64,000 nucleotides of DNA. It comes from Chara braunii. Its lineage: Eukaryota; Streptophyta; Charophyceae; Charales; Characeae. Under the pieces are notes generated by a model. That model was not told where the DNA came from. It was given only the letters and a program-made list of their open reading frames with translations, and did not search any database. The stretch lies in the NCBI GenBank assembly GCA_003427395.1, contig BFEA01000031.1:155301-219300 (forward strand). The letters run 5' to 3'. Shown here piece by piece: positions 11,471 to 22,460 of this stretch. The translations under genes and the position numbers were made by a program. Every line of letters starts with the position of its first letter. The first letter of the stretch is position 1.

Positions 11471-11705
11471 GCCCCTAGCCCACCCCCTAGCGCCAAAACC
11501 CATCTGCGCAAACGCGTCAAATGCGTTTACCCGTGTTCAGTAAACGCTCGTTCACCGCGTTCAAAACCTGAATGGGAAACGCGCGTTCAATGAACGCGCG
11601 GTAACGCAGACACCCGTATTCGCAACCGTGTTGTCTGAAGACCCTACTATTACCAACTCGGAGCATCCAGCCGACTCTCTCAGTTGATTGACATCAAGTG
11701 TAACG

Positions 11706-11778
11706 TAGGCGACCATGCGGATTGAACCTACGACCTCTCAATGCCACTTGCATGCCTAACCAATGAGTTAGGCCGCCG
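11706..11778 (-). ncRNA. tRNA-derived SINE head
   Basis: The minus strand reads like a full-length tRNA: an A-box-like TAACTCATTGGTTAGG near the 5' end and a B box GGTTCAATCC about 45 nt later, closing after ~70 nt. No intact acceptor stem or clear anticodon stem could be verified by eye, and similar sequence continues past the tRNA part. A SINE head is therefore more likely than a functional tRNA gene. Its B-box region resembles that of the element at 39712-39853. Confidence 0.6.
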
Positions 11779-11789
11779 CTAAAAGATTG

Positions 11790-13929
11790 GTCACTGTGAG
11801 AGAACTAATTCGATTTCCTTTTTTAACTGGATTTTGTTCGAAGGATGTGATCTGGCTTGGAAGTCTTTGGGGATTTTTTGGAATTTTAGATTGTGGTTTT
11901 CTACATGGGAGGGGTTCCATCCAATGAAGTGGGATTGGAGGCCCCTGAATTTGCAGCTCTCTGACTTTGTAATTTTGCTTTGGGCACTGGGCCCCTATGT
12001 GTCCCCCTCAGCCGCGGCCGAGGAGGCAGGCCGAGGCTGCATGACCGAGTTTGTGCGCAGCCACACCAAGTCTGGCACCGCACAAAATGGGGCGCACGTG
12101 CTGTTGCCGAGCGCATCGGTCCGACACCACACAAAATGGGGTGGGACACTCCCGGCCGCATCACGCAGGAGTTGGTCTATTCCTCATCGCGATATATACA
12201 TGGAGCTTCCGCAAACCACTCTGGCCGAGTGCGTCAACAATACCTCTCGCGAGCCCCTACGACAGGATAGGGCCTACGCGAGGCACAACTTACCTCCACC
12301 TTACGGGAATTGTCACCTCCCTTTGGTGGGTGTATCCCCGTTGAGCTACCAGTTGTCAGTACGAAAGCTAATCAGTTGCAATCGCAGAGGTGGGCCAACC
12401 GAGGGCGTTTCTCGTTCGCTGTAGCATAGGGGGTACGCACGGTTTTACTCCTCTATTGGACTTGCACACGAACCGACGCACTGGGGGGTCCCAAGCGTGA
12501 TTCATCGTCGGTCGACTAGGATGCATCCCACACACCACACGCACACCACTCTACTCACACACACACACGGAACGATACAAGACAAACAACACAACAACAC
12601 TCCTAGTCCTTTTTTGTATCCTTCCCATAACCTTCCGACTCGGAAATCAGACAGACGACATGCGTGAGACTTGAGCGATGCATAAATGCGATGCGCGTTG
12701 GCTTTGCCGTTAGTTGGACGAAAACCCACACATCGTGATGCGCGCGATGATCATCCCCGCTCATCCGCATGAGCCATATGGTCACCACGAGCATGATTCT
12801 CATTGCGTCGGCAATGCTCTTCAACCTCCGTACGACACCCGCCTGCCATCGATCCCCTCCTTCATGCTTACGATGTCGGGCGGCCCAAGCCTTACGCCGT
12901 CGTTTACTTCCTTGACAAAGACATCTGCCGGTAACCGAAGTGGAACACTGCAACCAATTCGGACACTTCTTTTTTCAAGATTGACCAAGGCAAGACTAAA
13001 AAGGATGACATCGGAGCCGAGAAGCTAAGAGAATGTGATCCGATGATCGAGGGAGAACTCTCTCGAAGGGACACCGAAAATTCCATGGCCAGAGAAAATC
13101 TAATAACTATAGCAGCAAAAAAGAGACCGCAAGCGTCGGACGAGTGACAAGGAGGGGAGACAGAAACTCATGTTCGAACCTTGGCGACATGTGAAACAAG
13201 AAGGAGCATCCGACTCTTGCGGCAGGCATTTGGGGAACTAAAACGTCGACGACAATGGGAGGTCGGCGAGTCACCGCAGAACCGAAAACAGGAGTAGTCA
13301 CTAAGCCGACTCTAATGAGGCCCTCGCATTTGGGACATGAGTCGACACTGAAGAAAGAACGACGGGCCCTACAGCCGAAAGACGGCCTCAGAAAAGCCGG
13401 ATCTTCAAAATTCCTGACAGTTGAGCCCTTTTCGGTTGGCATGTGACCATTTGGGACCCAAACAGGCCCGGAACTAGGTTCGGGAGGCAGGCCTGGTACC
13501 GCGGCGCTGCAAAGTTCCCAACTTTGGCAGCACTCTGGGCTGCTGGAGCCTCGTGAGGCTGGGCCTGACAAACTATAAAAGCCCAACCGAGCCCGGGAAC
13601 GGGGGATTCTCACTTACACACGGAAAGGGTGCACGGGCTGGCACACGAAGTGTGTTGGCTCATAAACGAACGGGGAGGGCAGGACACTTCCGGAGGCGCA
13701 CAAGGCTGACACGGGTGTGCTGGCACAGGGGAGGCGCACTCACAGGGGCACGACAGAGCTGGAGAAAGCTGGAAGGAGCCGGGAAGACGCACGAAGGAGT
13801 GGGAAAGACAGGGGAGACGGAGACTGCATCCACTGGGGGCGAGCGGAGGCACCCCCCGACACAGACGGAATTGCTGCCTCTATGGATCCCTGTTGTTCCT
13901 CGACGCCTCCAAGACTGGCGCTGGAGACT
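11790..13929. other. no gene recognised
   Basis: About 2.1 kb with scattered open frames on both strands and no recognisable domain. The phrase TTGGGCACTGGGCCC near 11978 also occurs near 3868. CA-rich simple sequence lies at 12530-12600. A TATA-like word CTATAAAAG at about 13571-13579, followed by repeat-like GC-rich sequence, could be an old LTR promoter, but I found no matching direct repeat or TG..CA ends. Confidence 0.4.
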
Positions 13930-15084
13930 TCGATGATCACGCAAGAGTCGTCACTTGCCCGCCGTCGTCGTCGGGATGGGGGGCGATGATGACTGTTTGC
14001 GAGGCGGCCGACGACCTCCCGCTACACAACCCGAACGACAGATTCACGCCGCCATCGCCTTCGTCACCGCCGAGCCCCTGCTCGAGGAGTTCGGTGTAGG
14101 ATTGGCCATAACCTCCGTTGCGGCTTCCACACAACTCTATAGCCACCCACTCTTGGGTGGACCCGCTTCCCAGCGGCACGGTCCGTGACCGTCTGTCATC
14201 CCCCTCCTCGTCGGACGTGTCAGACAGAGGTTGCAAGTGCGGTGGCAGGTGCGCGTACCCAGACCGCTCCGACTTTGAACTCCTCGACGAGCTCTGCCCA
14301 ACCCGCTGGCCACCACCCTGCTCTCTTTCAGAACTGCAGATTGCCTGGCGCCCCTCCATCCTGACGTCCTTCTTCAAAGACCGTCTTCTACGGGCACGTC
14401 GCGGAACGTTGCCGAGGTTGCACACGTGGAAGACAACTAAGAGGAGCAAGAGGACGAGCAGCACCAGCAACGGCAGCCTCCAAAAGACGTCAGTCATGAA
14501 AGGCACGTGGACAACGACAGCAGCTTGAAGACAACGGTGGACGTCCAGGAAACAGCAAGGGACAGTGGTGCAAATGACCGATCGCAGCTATCGACAAAAG
14601 CAGGGTAACGTATTCTGTCGCGAAAGACACTGCGCAATCGGGGGAGCGGGGGCTGACTGAAGTATTTGAATCTGTCGACTGTTGGGCACCTTCCCCCTCG
14701 GGGCCAAGGGCGGCGGCGCAAGGCAACCCCTTTTCGACGTTGCGGAGGCCGGCAGACCGCCAAAGGGGATCGTTGGCAGACAATTTCATGACGCCGACTG
14801 TTGCCGACCGAAGATGTCCGTCCACGGGCCGCCGGGAACAGCAATGGACCAGTCGCATCGAAAATTGTCGTCGACAGAGTTGCCGTCGACGCCCCGATTC
14901 TTCCTGATGCTCGAACTCCAAGGGACCTCGGGAGGTCCCTTGGGGAACGCGTCGAAATGGCTGTAGCCCGAGGAATCCCCGAGGAAATGTTTTCACTTTT
15001 GTTTTTCAATTTCTTCCCCGAGGATAAGTGGAACGATGATTTCCTCGGGGGATTTACGCGTCCGAGGAGTGTCGAACGAGCCCC
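13930..15084 (-). mobile_element. second, truncated copy of the 4116-7698 transposon end (inverted)
   Basis: Read on the minus strand from 15084 leftward, this is homologous to 4160-5130, starting with GGCTCGTTCGACACTCCTCGG and sharing the subterminal palindrome (about 14922-14943). Similarity is lost near 14130, equivalent to ~5130. The 3' end and transposase region are absent. The copy diverges from copy 1 by many point changes and short indels but keeps two long frames open (14494-15009 and 13937-14506). Confidence 0.7.
13937..14506 (-). CDS. hypothetical 189-aa ORF of the transposon end
   Basis: Open from ATG at 14506 to a stop at 13937. The N-terminus PFMTDVFWRLPLLVLLVL continues into a strongly hydrophobic segment of about 18 residues (residues ~11-28), followed by the basic patch VPRRARRRRS. 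The middle is Ser/Gly/Arg-rich, with an acidic patch (SDTSDEEGDD). The same protein can be read, with a frameshift, at 4743-5100 in the other copy. That two copies share the frame argues weakly for coding. The last ~65 codons lie past the end of the homology, so the C-terminus may be adventitious. No family recognised. Confidence 0.3.
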   Translation of the reverse strand: MPFMTDVFWRLPLLVLLVLLLLLVVFHVCNLGNVPRRARRRRSLKKDVRMEGRQAICSSEREQGGGQRVGQSSSRSSKSERSGYAHLPPHLQPLSDTSDEEGDDRRSRTVPLGSGSTQEWVAIELCGSRNGGYGQSYTELLEQGLGGDEGDGGVNLSFGLCSGRSSAASQTVIIAPHPDDDGGQVTTLA

Positions 15085-16380
15085 AATGTATCGATTAATT
15101 CTATATTATCAATATGGAAAAACAACACCTATAGTACCCGATTCAACTACCGTAATCATCCCTAACCCTAAAAAATGCACGAAGCAGAACCCGTAACCAT
15201 GACTAATACTCAACACAAAATGAATTCCCAATTAAGAACTAATTAACCAAGACCTCAAAAACATCAAGAAGTGTTCACCTCAAAAAATTAAACCCCATTT
15301 CGAGCAAAGCAGATTTCCAGTAAGCCGAATGTCCAACTCTCTCCAATCCAACAGCCAAAGGGAATTTCAGTCAAAAGGCAACAAAGGGGGGCAAGCCCAC
15401 TGTGGGCTGCAGCCAATGAAGATTATTCAAAATGACATGCTTGATGGGGGACAACATCAAGCCTGTCATTATGGATAATCTCCAGAGTATTATTCGATTA
15501 TAATGGCAGGTCCATTGACCAGTCTCGGTCAACCAAATGGCTGCCAAGTGCCAGGATTCCGATGTATCAATTGATCCTATATTATTAATATACAAAAACA
15601 ACCACACGAATTCCTGACGTATGCCCGATGCAATTAACGTAATAATCCCTAACCCTAAGTTATCTACAAAACAGAAACCATAATCATGGCTAATACTTCA
15701 ACACAAAAAGAATTCCCAATTAAGGATTAACTAACCAAACCTAAAATTATCAAGAAATGTTCCACTTGACAATTGGAAGATCTTAATGAAAATCACGTCA
15801 AAAAGTAAAACCAATTTAGCGATGGATATTTTGCAAAGGAGAACACCAACATTTTTATTGTAATCATCATCAGGGTAGCCGCTTCAGATAAGAATCGATA
15901 ATTGTGGAGGGAAGAGGGAGAAAGAAGGAGCATAAAGGAATCGGAAAGAGGAGGGAGAGGGATATCGAGCAGCAGCAACAGAAGCAGCACTGCCAGCAGG
16001 AGCAGGAGCAGGAAAAGGAGGAGGGGAAAGAGGAGGGAGAGAAATCGCAAGTGAAAAAAACACAAGCGGCTGGTCGCAATAGATCAATCTCAGTCAACCA
16101 AATAGCTGCCACGTGGCAGAATTGTGACAACAGTAGAAGGTTTTCCAGATTAGGAAAGAGGGAGAAAGAAGGAGAATGAAGCAATCGGAAAGAGGAGGGA
16201 GAGGGAGATAGAGCAGCGGCAACAGAAGCAGCAGGAACAGGAGGAGGAAAAGGAGGAGGGGAAGGAGGAGGGAGAGAATCGCAAGTGAAGAAATCACAAG
16301 CGGCTGGTCGCAGTAGATCAATCCCAGTCAACCACATAGCTGCCACGTGGCAAGATTGTGACAACAACAGAAAGTTTCAT
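15085..16380. repeat. tandem and direct repeats, two unit types
   Basis: A ~205-bp AT-rich unit at 15087-15290 recurs at about 15557-15765. A purine-rich unit (GAGGAG/AGCAGCAACAG words) at about 15908-16133 recurs at 16160-16365. Both purine-rich copies end with AATCTCAGTCAACCAAATAG-like sequence and the 12-bp palindrome TGCCACGTGGCA (16107-16118 and 16341-16352). Reading frames here are low complexity and not credible genes. Confidence 0.8.
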
Positions 16381-16689
16381 AACCTCATATCACACCGATT
16401 CGTTTTCTCACCAATCAACAACAAATCGCTCTTCACTTGCCACTCCTTCACGCCGACGATTCCCACGATCAATGTAGGAAGAGTAGCCGGATACCTTGCC
16501 ACTATGTACATCATGAATGGAGGAGCTACACCTCGTAGTTGCACCCACAATTCGTGGCAAACCTTGATGGAGTGAACCTCCCTTCACCAACAGCAGCACC
16601 CGACCAAGGCTGACGCAACAGCGATGTATTTATGGAGGCTCCATATCTGTGACTAAGGCGAATACCCTGACCTGTTCATAATACTGATA

Positions 16690-16963
16690 AGGGGGCCGTC
16701 GTCCAAATTCCACCCATGCCTGCCAACCTGGCAAGGGGGAGGGATCATGAGAGGGACAAGACAATGTTATTCGGTCGCAGGGGAGTTACCCTCCCCACAA
16801 TACTCCCGGCGTCCGCAACGGCCCTGGCCGTATGCTGCCGCCCTCCGACCTCTCCCAACTCGGGCCCACCCTGCATAGTGTGGGACACACAATTCCGAAA
16901 TGGTCTGCGACCTGCCGAAAAATCCGGCCCTAACTCACAGGGCCGTGGGTCCTCGGGTGTCGG

Positions 16964-17000
<37 letters not shown>
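16690..17000 (+). repeat. SINE-like retroposed sequence with poly(A)
   Basis: A ~270-bp GC-rich sequence ends in an A-run at about 16965-16998. No reading frame is plausible and I do not recognise the source. The sequence after the A-run (ACCACCAGCTGTGCAACCC) is repeated after the next A-run at 17229, which points to misassembly around the adapter at 17017. Confidence 0.45.
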
Positions 17001-17016
17001 ACCAGCTGTGCAACCC

Positions 17017-17054
17017 CTGTCTCTTATACACATCTAGATGTGTATAAGAGACAG
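17017..17054. other. Nextera mate-pair junction adapter (assembly artefact)
   Basis: CTGTCTCTTATACACATCT (17017-17035) is followed directly by its exact reverse complement (17036-17054). These are two Tn5 mosaic ends joined as in Nextera mate-pair libraries. The translation across it gives the well-known contaminant peptide VSYTHLDVYKRQ. The sequences on either side are therefore not reliably adjacent in the genome. Confidence 0.98.
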
Positions 17055-17059
17055 ACGCA

Positions 17060-17198
17060 GGACAGAGATGGATTCTGCACACAAACGGGGTTAATCCTTC
17101 CTGATTGGGGAAGCAATCAATGCCCCGGGACTATGCTTACATTCGTGTTATGCAGGGAACCTGCCTCCAGGGGAGCAGTGGCTGAGGCTCTTCCAGCN

Positions 17199-17229
<31 letters not shown>
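17060..17229 (+). repeat. SINE-like repeat (copy 2) with poly(A)
   Basis: Homologous to 3677-3800, and cut off at the base 'n' at 17198 where an A-run begins (17199-17229). The first copy continues with unrelated bases at the equivalent point, so the A-run may be a joined read end and not a natural tail, especially next to the adapter. Confidence 0.55.
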
Positions 17230-17231
<2 letters not shown>

Positions 17232-18769
17232 ACCAGCTGTGCAACCCATGCAGGAGAACCCAACCTGACATCCAAAGCCATATCCTCCCCACCCTTTCTT
17301 TTTTCCCTCCTTTGTTTTTCAATTTCACCTTTCACAACCTACCTACCACTACTCCTAAGCCTATACAGGGAAGAGTTGGAAAGACCCGCGGGGCGGATAG
17401 AGATGCGCTAGCGCTAGCGCCCTGACACCAGCGGACCGGTAAGACCCAGGCGCCAGCGCCCTAACAACGGCGGACCGGTAAGACTTGGTGCGCATCGGCC
17501 CCCGCGTGAGCGAGGGCCCTCGCTTCTTGTGGCGAGGCCAACCACGACAAGAGTGCCTAGCCGCGCTCTGTTTCATCTAGTACCATGAACCGCGCTTCTT
17601 GTGGCTCAGTCCTCCATGCGCGAGTGGCCCCTAAAACGGCCACTAGAGGGGTATGCTAAGGCAACTCCCCTTAACGCGGGGCGTCAAGAGTCTTAAAGAC
17701 CCTTTGTGAATAGGCGTATACCCTTTCCCTAGGAGGTGGTCTGGGACACCCCTCGTCCTCGCCCGAACGAACCTCGGATCTCAGAAGTCAGGCTGGCTCC
17801 ACCACAACAGCATGGTATCCCGCCGCATAAGCGGTCCATTCCGAGTCGTTAGAAGGGCCGACCCCTAAGGCAACGAGCCCCCGCCTCAGATGCCTTCTAG
17901 GAAAAGGAAAGACGTCTGCCACGGCAGGCAACAAGGTCCCTTGTCGCCTGGCGTCGAGGGTAACTCAAACGAAAAAGGAGATCACAGAAGAGAAAATCAT
18001 TCACACAGACGGGCATAGACAGAGGGGGTCATTCGGGAAAGAACGGCTATCCTCAGGAAAAGTCTATGTCCAATTGATTTCTTCTTCTTTGTGTGATCGC
18101 TTCGTTTCTCGTCGCCTACTAACTTCGCATTCCTTCAGCATACATACAAGTGAGCAACAGGAAACAAGCATCATTCTCTCATTGCTATTGACATGGTGAA
18201 GTTCCTTTTTTTCAAGCATCCTTCTACCTACATGCACATCAGATCAAACAACAATTTCAAAAGAAGACAATGCAAGTTCAAACTTACGTCAGACTCCCAT
18301 TCACACGTGCAAACACACATTTCCTCTACCTTTTCAGTGAACATTCAAAGAACAGGGTCAAGCAAGTGCGGGTTCACACAGATGTGAAGGGGTCTGAGTC
18401 ATGCTGACTGACCTTGAGTGAAGTTGAAGAGATGGCTCACTCAAGAAGACCATGTAAAATCACACCCCAGAGAAGACAGTCGTCACAACGAGTCGCCCGC
18501 AAAGCGATCCACACTACTCCCTAGAGCGATCGCTTGCCGTGACAACCTTTCAACACACAATCACCTCCCAACAATTTGATGGCGTCTCAGCGCCGCCGTC
18601 ACACCAACCACACCACCACATCGTCGCCGTCAACACCAGAACGCGCTGCCTCAAAATGTCCCTCACAGTCTAAACAAAACGGGCAGCGCTTCCGCGTCAC
18701 CACCGCCGACAAACCCGGCGTTGTTGCCACAAAATTTCAGCAACGCTCCGTTGTAGTAGGTTTTAGTTT
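17230..18769. other. no gene recognised (GC-rich then AT-rich)
   Basis: 17370-17960 is GC-rich with repeated phrases such as CGGCGGACCGGTAAGAC (twice, near 17420 and 17465). 18000-18560 is unique-looking. The open frames are short or low complexity. I compared the GC-rich part by eye with rRNA signatures and found none. Confidence 0.4.
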
Positions 18770-19160
18770 TTTTTTTTTTTTTTCCTTCTTGTCCGTTGGC
18801 AAAGCCAATGGTCTCTTCCTGTCGTGGCCTACCCACGACCTGTTGAAATGCAGACCCGGGTTCGAATCCACGGATTCGAAAAAAGAGAAAAAAAAAATAT
18901 ATATATTATTATTATTATTATTATTATTATTTTACGCGTGTCATTCTTTGTGCAGGGCCATGCATATCTCTCTGCGCGGCTGTTCCGGACCGTGCGATCT
19001 CACCGATCGCACGGTTGAAAACGGCCGCGTCCAAAAGGCTGGGCCGCTCCAAAAGGAGCTTTGCCCAGTAGGCCTACATGTCACGTTTGATCCCGGTATC
19101 TGCCAGGTGAGAGTTTGGCATTGTAACCTACTGGACTAGCTCCTATCACGACAGTGATAA
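18770..19160 (-). repeat. composite tRNA/U6-snRNA repeat, copy 1
   Basis: Read on the minus strand: a tRNA-like head with A box TAGTCCAGTAGG (19127-19138), a GC-rich hairpin, then a U6-snRNA-like 3' half (18931-18978), then a (TTA)n/T-rich tract. It ends with a tRNA-like part in the opposite sense, whose perfect B box GGGTTCGAATCC lies on the plus strand at 18858-18869. In the U6-like part the CAGAGA box, GCATGGCC and TGACACGC survive. The same order of parts occurs at 20770-21104, so this is a defined family and not a chance collage. Confidence 0.7.
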
Positions 19161-20769
19161 GAGCAGCTTTTTTATATGAAGAGCTTGCCCAGCCAGTTAA
19201 CCTCGTGCCGTGGCCTTGCAGGCTCTGCTTGCCCGTAGCCTTGCAGGACCAGCTTGCCTACGACTTTGCAGGCCTCGCGTGCTTGTGACCCTCCATGCTC
19301 AGTTGGCCGCGTGGCCTCGACATCAGCCTTTCAACCCCCTCGCTCAGTGTCAACCCGCACGCGACTCGGGGAGTAAAACCCTTCTTCCTACGTCGCGGTC
19401 CTACCCCCAACGCACCCCTCTTTTTAGCCTACTTAGGCCCTGAATCGCGCGGCTGTCATTATTTTAGGTAGACTAGGTCTAACTTTAGTTTTTCCATGAC
19501 CGCAAACTACCGCGGCCTCGTCGAGAACCGCGGACGACATTGTCGACTCCCGCTGTCTTGAACGGATGTCGATGTCGTCACACGTCAACGACGTCCTATG
19601 TCAACGACGCCAGGCTTTAGGTCTCTCAGTTATGCGGTTGGTCTGAACAACTTTGGCAACGTCAATCTCATCAAGTCTTTCAATCCAAGAAAGAGTCGAG
19701 CAGTGTCTGACCTTGAAAAACTCGGGCTTTCTGTCCCGACATCGGTTCCCCCTGCTCGACTAGCGCTTGGGGAGGGGAGCCCCTCAGACACTGGGCCTAT
19801 GCTTGTGCCCAGCAGATGTGTATGACTCCTTCAAGTTTATTGGCCACGTGGCATCTGCTGTTGGTGACGTGGCTCACCGAGACGCGTGGGCAGGGGTAGC
19901 GCCAGCTGTGAGAGAGACGAGGACATATATACGGGCGCAACTCTTTGGGAACGCGATGGAGCTGGTGGGGGAGTTGCAACATAGAGATATTCTTTTCTAC
20001 ACGGAAAACGACGTCTCGTATCCAGAGGATGGTGGGCTCGATGACGAAGACGTGGTCAGTTACTATGCTAACCTTTGTGCCGCATGCGTGGATTAGGAAG
20101 TAGATAGTAAGAGGGGCCGTGAAGGGGATGTGTGGGACAGGGATGAACATGAGGGGGGGCCTGGCGAATGGTGGGAGAACCTGATGGCGCTATCGGGGCA
20201 GAAACCCCGGTGTTTTAAATGTCGGACGATGTCCGACTTAGTAAAGGGTTATCCCGACTTCATAACTTGATGAGATGGGTTATCTACCAGAAGTTTATTC
20301 AAACTCAACCTATGACTGAGAGACTAAAACTTATCGAACCTAAGACCTGGCGCGTGCGGCATCTGGAAGTGGCGACAAGAACTGGCGGCGTGGCCGGTCT
20401 TTTCCCATATTTGGTAAGGCCGCACGGATGTTTATACCTATTCTACCTAAAATAAGGATGCGCGGCTGCTAAGCCGCGCGATTCAGAGCCTAACAGGGCT
20501 AGAACGAGTAGACACGCCAAGTATAGGACCGTGCCAGAGGAGAGATGGGTCACCTATTTCTTTTGGGCTGCGTGATTTGACTCTGTTCAGGGCCTGAAGC
20601 CGGATACGTGGCTAAAAGGGTGCCTTACCAGGCTATCGGGCTAAGCCCCCACCTGTCGGATGGTGGGGCGCCGATTTGAATGGGTGAGGGAGGAGTAAGC
20701 CTGCCTAGGCCAAGATTCAGGCAGCCCACTGGGCCACAACCCTTCAAATAGAAGGGTTCTGGGTATAGC
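19161..20769. other. unrecognised sequence between the two composite repeats
   Basis: A 1.6-kb GC-rich stretch. The best open frame is 19767-20096 (109 aa, plus strand). It contains no motif I recognise; composition is ordinary and acidic near the C-terminus (DDEDVVSYYANL). It might be a decayed Gag-like or host exon sequence. No function is assigned. Confidence 0.35.
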
Positions 20770-21104
20770 TCCCGCAATAGGAGCTAGCCCAGTAGGTTAT
20801 AGTGCAGGAGTTCCACCCTGCAGACACTAAAATCGAATCAACTCCTTTTGGAGCTGGCCATTGTAGTTACTGTCAACGCGGTCGGATCTAGTCGTTTGAT
20901 CGTGAAGATCGCGCGGCCCAAATCGGCCGCGCAGATCAGCATGGCCCCTGCGCGAAGATGACACGTATAAATTGTAAAATAAATAAAAAAAACAATTTTT
21001 TTTTTTTATCGAATCCATAAGGATTCGAATTTGGGCCTGTATTTCAACAGTTTGTGGATGTTCCGTGAATGAGCAGGCATAAGCCAACAGTTAAAAAAAA
21101 AGGA
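20770..21104 (+). repeat. composite tRNA/U6-snRNA repeat, copy 2
   Basis: tRNA-like head with consensus A box TAGCCCAGTAGG (20785-20796) and a weak B-box region near 20830. This is followed by a GC-rich hairpin (about 20900-20935) and a U6-like segment ATCAGCATGGCCCCTGCGC then GATGACACG (20934-20965). An A-rich tract meets a T-rich tract (about 20980-21008). An oppositely oriented tRNA-like segment follows, with B box AATTCGAATCC on the minus strand (about 21021-21031). Inverted relative to copy 1 at 18770-19160. Confidence 0.7.
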
Positions 21105-21979
21105 ACCTAAACTATGTGAAGCGCCACATGGCGCAGAATGAAGTGACTGGGGCACTGAAAACCCCAGTGCACTCGATGGCGCCCATGAAAACGGGCGACC
21201 GTTCCTTGTGGCTGCGAAGTCTTTATTTGTTCGGTCTAGCGTTCTTCTCGACGCGGCCCGAACTGATCTTGTATGATTAGATATAAGATGTATTGATTTT
21301 ATTTGTTTTGTCTCCAGAGATAATTGTAAAGGGACTAGGATCATTTTATGAATTTCACGTTTGGTTGAGACCGTCCTATTCGACCGACGTTCGTTTCGTA
21401 CCTGGGAGATCAACGCCCTAGGGAACGGACAACGTTCGGGTCCACTTGACATTTAACCAGGCGTACCTATACTCCAACGAACGAGCAAACGCCCTCGGCT
21501 GACCTATCTCTACAGTTGCATTTAAAAGCTTCCGCATGTGGATCAATAGCTCGGTAGGTATACACCCCTAAAGAGTGGTGACAGCCCCTTAGGGAAGGCA
21601 AGTTTTGCCCCACGAGAACCGATCCTGTTGTAGGGGACCGTGGGATGTACTACTGGCGCACCTGGCCAGAGTGGCGAAGGAGTGATGCAACCACATCCGT
21701 CTCGCCGCTTCGGGGGATTACCTATGCATTGTCCCAGGTTGTCTCTTTATAATGTTTTTGTTCAACTCCTGCGTGACATGGCCGGGAGGGCCCCCGCGCT
21801 TTGCAAAAAGACGGGAGTCGATGCGCTTGACAACGCTCTCTTGTCAGGTCGGAGCTTAGAATGCCAACGTTGACGGTGTCACTCACCTGCACCGGGGTAA
21901 TGGAGAGCAGGCGGGTGAGTGGGAGGTGGCATAGGGGTTCATGGCAGAGGGGGTAGTTGTGATGGAGGAGAGGTAAGGA
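21105..21979. other. no gene recognised
   Basis: About 870 bases with short frames only and no repeat that I can match elsewhere in the window. Confidence 0.4.
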
Positions 21980-22171
21980 ATGGGCGAGATCCGCGAGAAG
22001 GGTGGGAAGGTGGACAACAACAACAATAACAACATCAACATCGACGGCGAGCAGCGAATGGGCGAAACGGGCGTGACGGGAGTGAAGGATGATAACAACA
22101 ACAACAACAACAACAACAACAACGACAGCGACAACAACGAGATGAAGGAGATGAGAGAGAACGATGTCATC

Positions 22172-22204
<33 letters not shown>

Positions 22205-22460
22205 AAAGACAGCGATGACAATGATATGGATGAGATGGTAGAGAACGATGACAACAACAACAATAACAGTGACAACAACAACGGCGGTGAGCAAGGATTG
22301 GGCGAAATTGGCGAGGAGGGCGAGAAGGATGACAACAACAACAACAATGATGGTGAAAACAACAACAACGACAACATCAACAACAACAACAACAACAACA
22401 ACAACGGTCACAAGATCAACAACAATCACGATGACGGCGGTGACGATAACCACGGGAGCA
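21980..22460. repeat. interrupted (AAC)n microsatellite region
   Basis: Several AAC/CAA trinucleotide runs are separated by GATGA/GAGAACGATG-type spacers. The plus strand stays open for 232 codons (21980-22678, Asn-rich) and the minus strand for 243 codons (Val-rich), as expected of a repeat lacking stop codons. The spacers are themselves similar (ATGGATGAGATGGTAGAGAA and ATGAAGGAGATGAGAGAGAA), so a larger unit of about 100 bp has been duplicated. Confidence 0.85.

Noticed and set aside
10487-11593. Open frames of 278-338 aa on both strands
   Set aside because: They consist mostly of N (X residues) across the assembly gap, plus translated (CA)n repeat.
11706-11778. Functional tRNA gene
   Set aside because: A and B boxes are good, but no clean acceptor stem was found and the sequence resembles a SINE head elsewhere in the window (39712).
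12320-12360. tRNA-like A box (CTGGTAGCTCAACGGGG on minus)
   Set aside because: No convincing B box at the right distance.
13107-13613. TATA-like word and possible LTR around 13571
   Set aside because: No paired direct repeat, primer-binding site or TG..CA ends seen.
16716-17411. 231-aa open frame
   Set aside because: It is created by two poly(A) runs and the mate-pair adapter (peptide VSYTHLDVYKRQ).
17370-17960. Possible rRNA or organellar fragment
   Set aside because: GC-rich and structured-looking, but no conserved rRNA or tRNA signature could be matched by eye.
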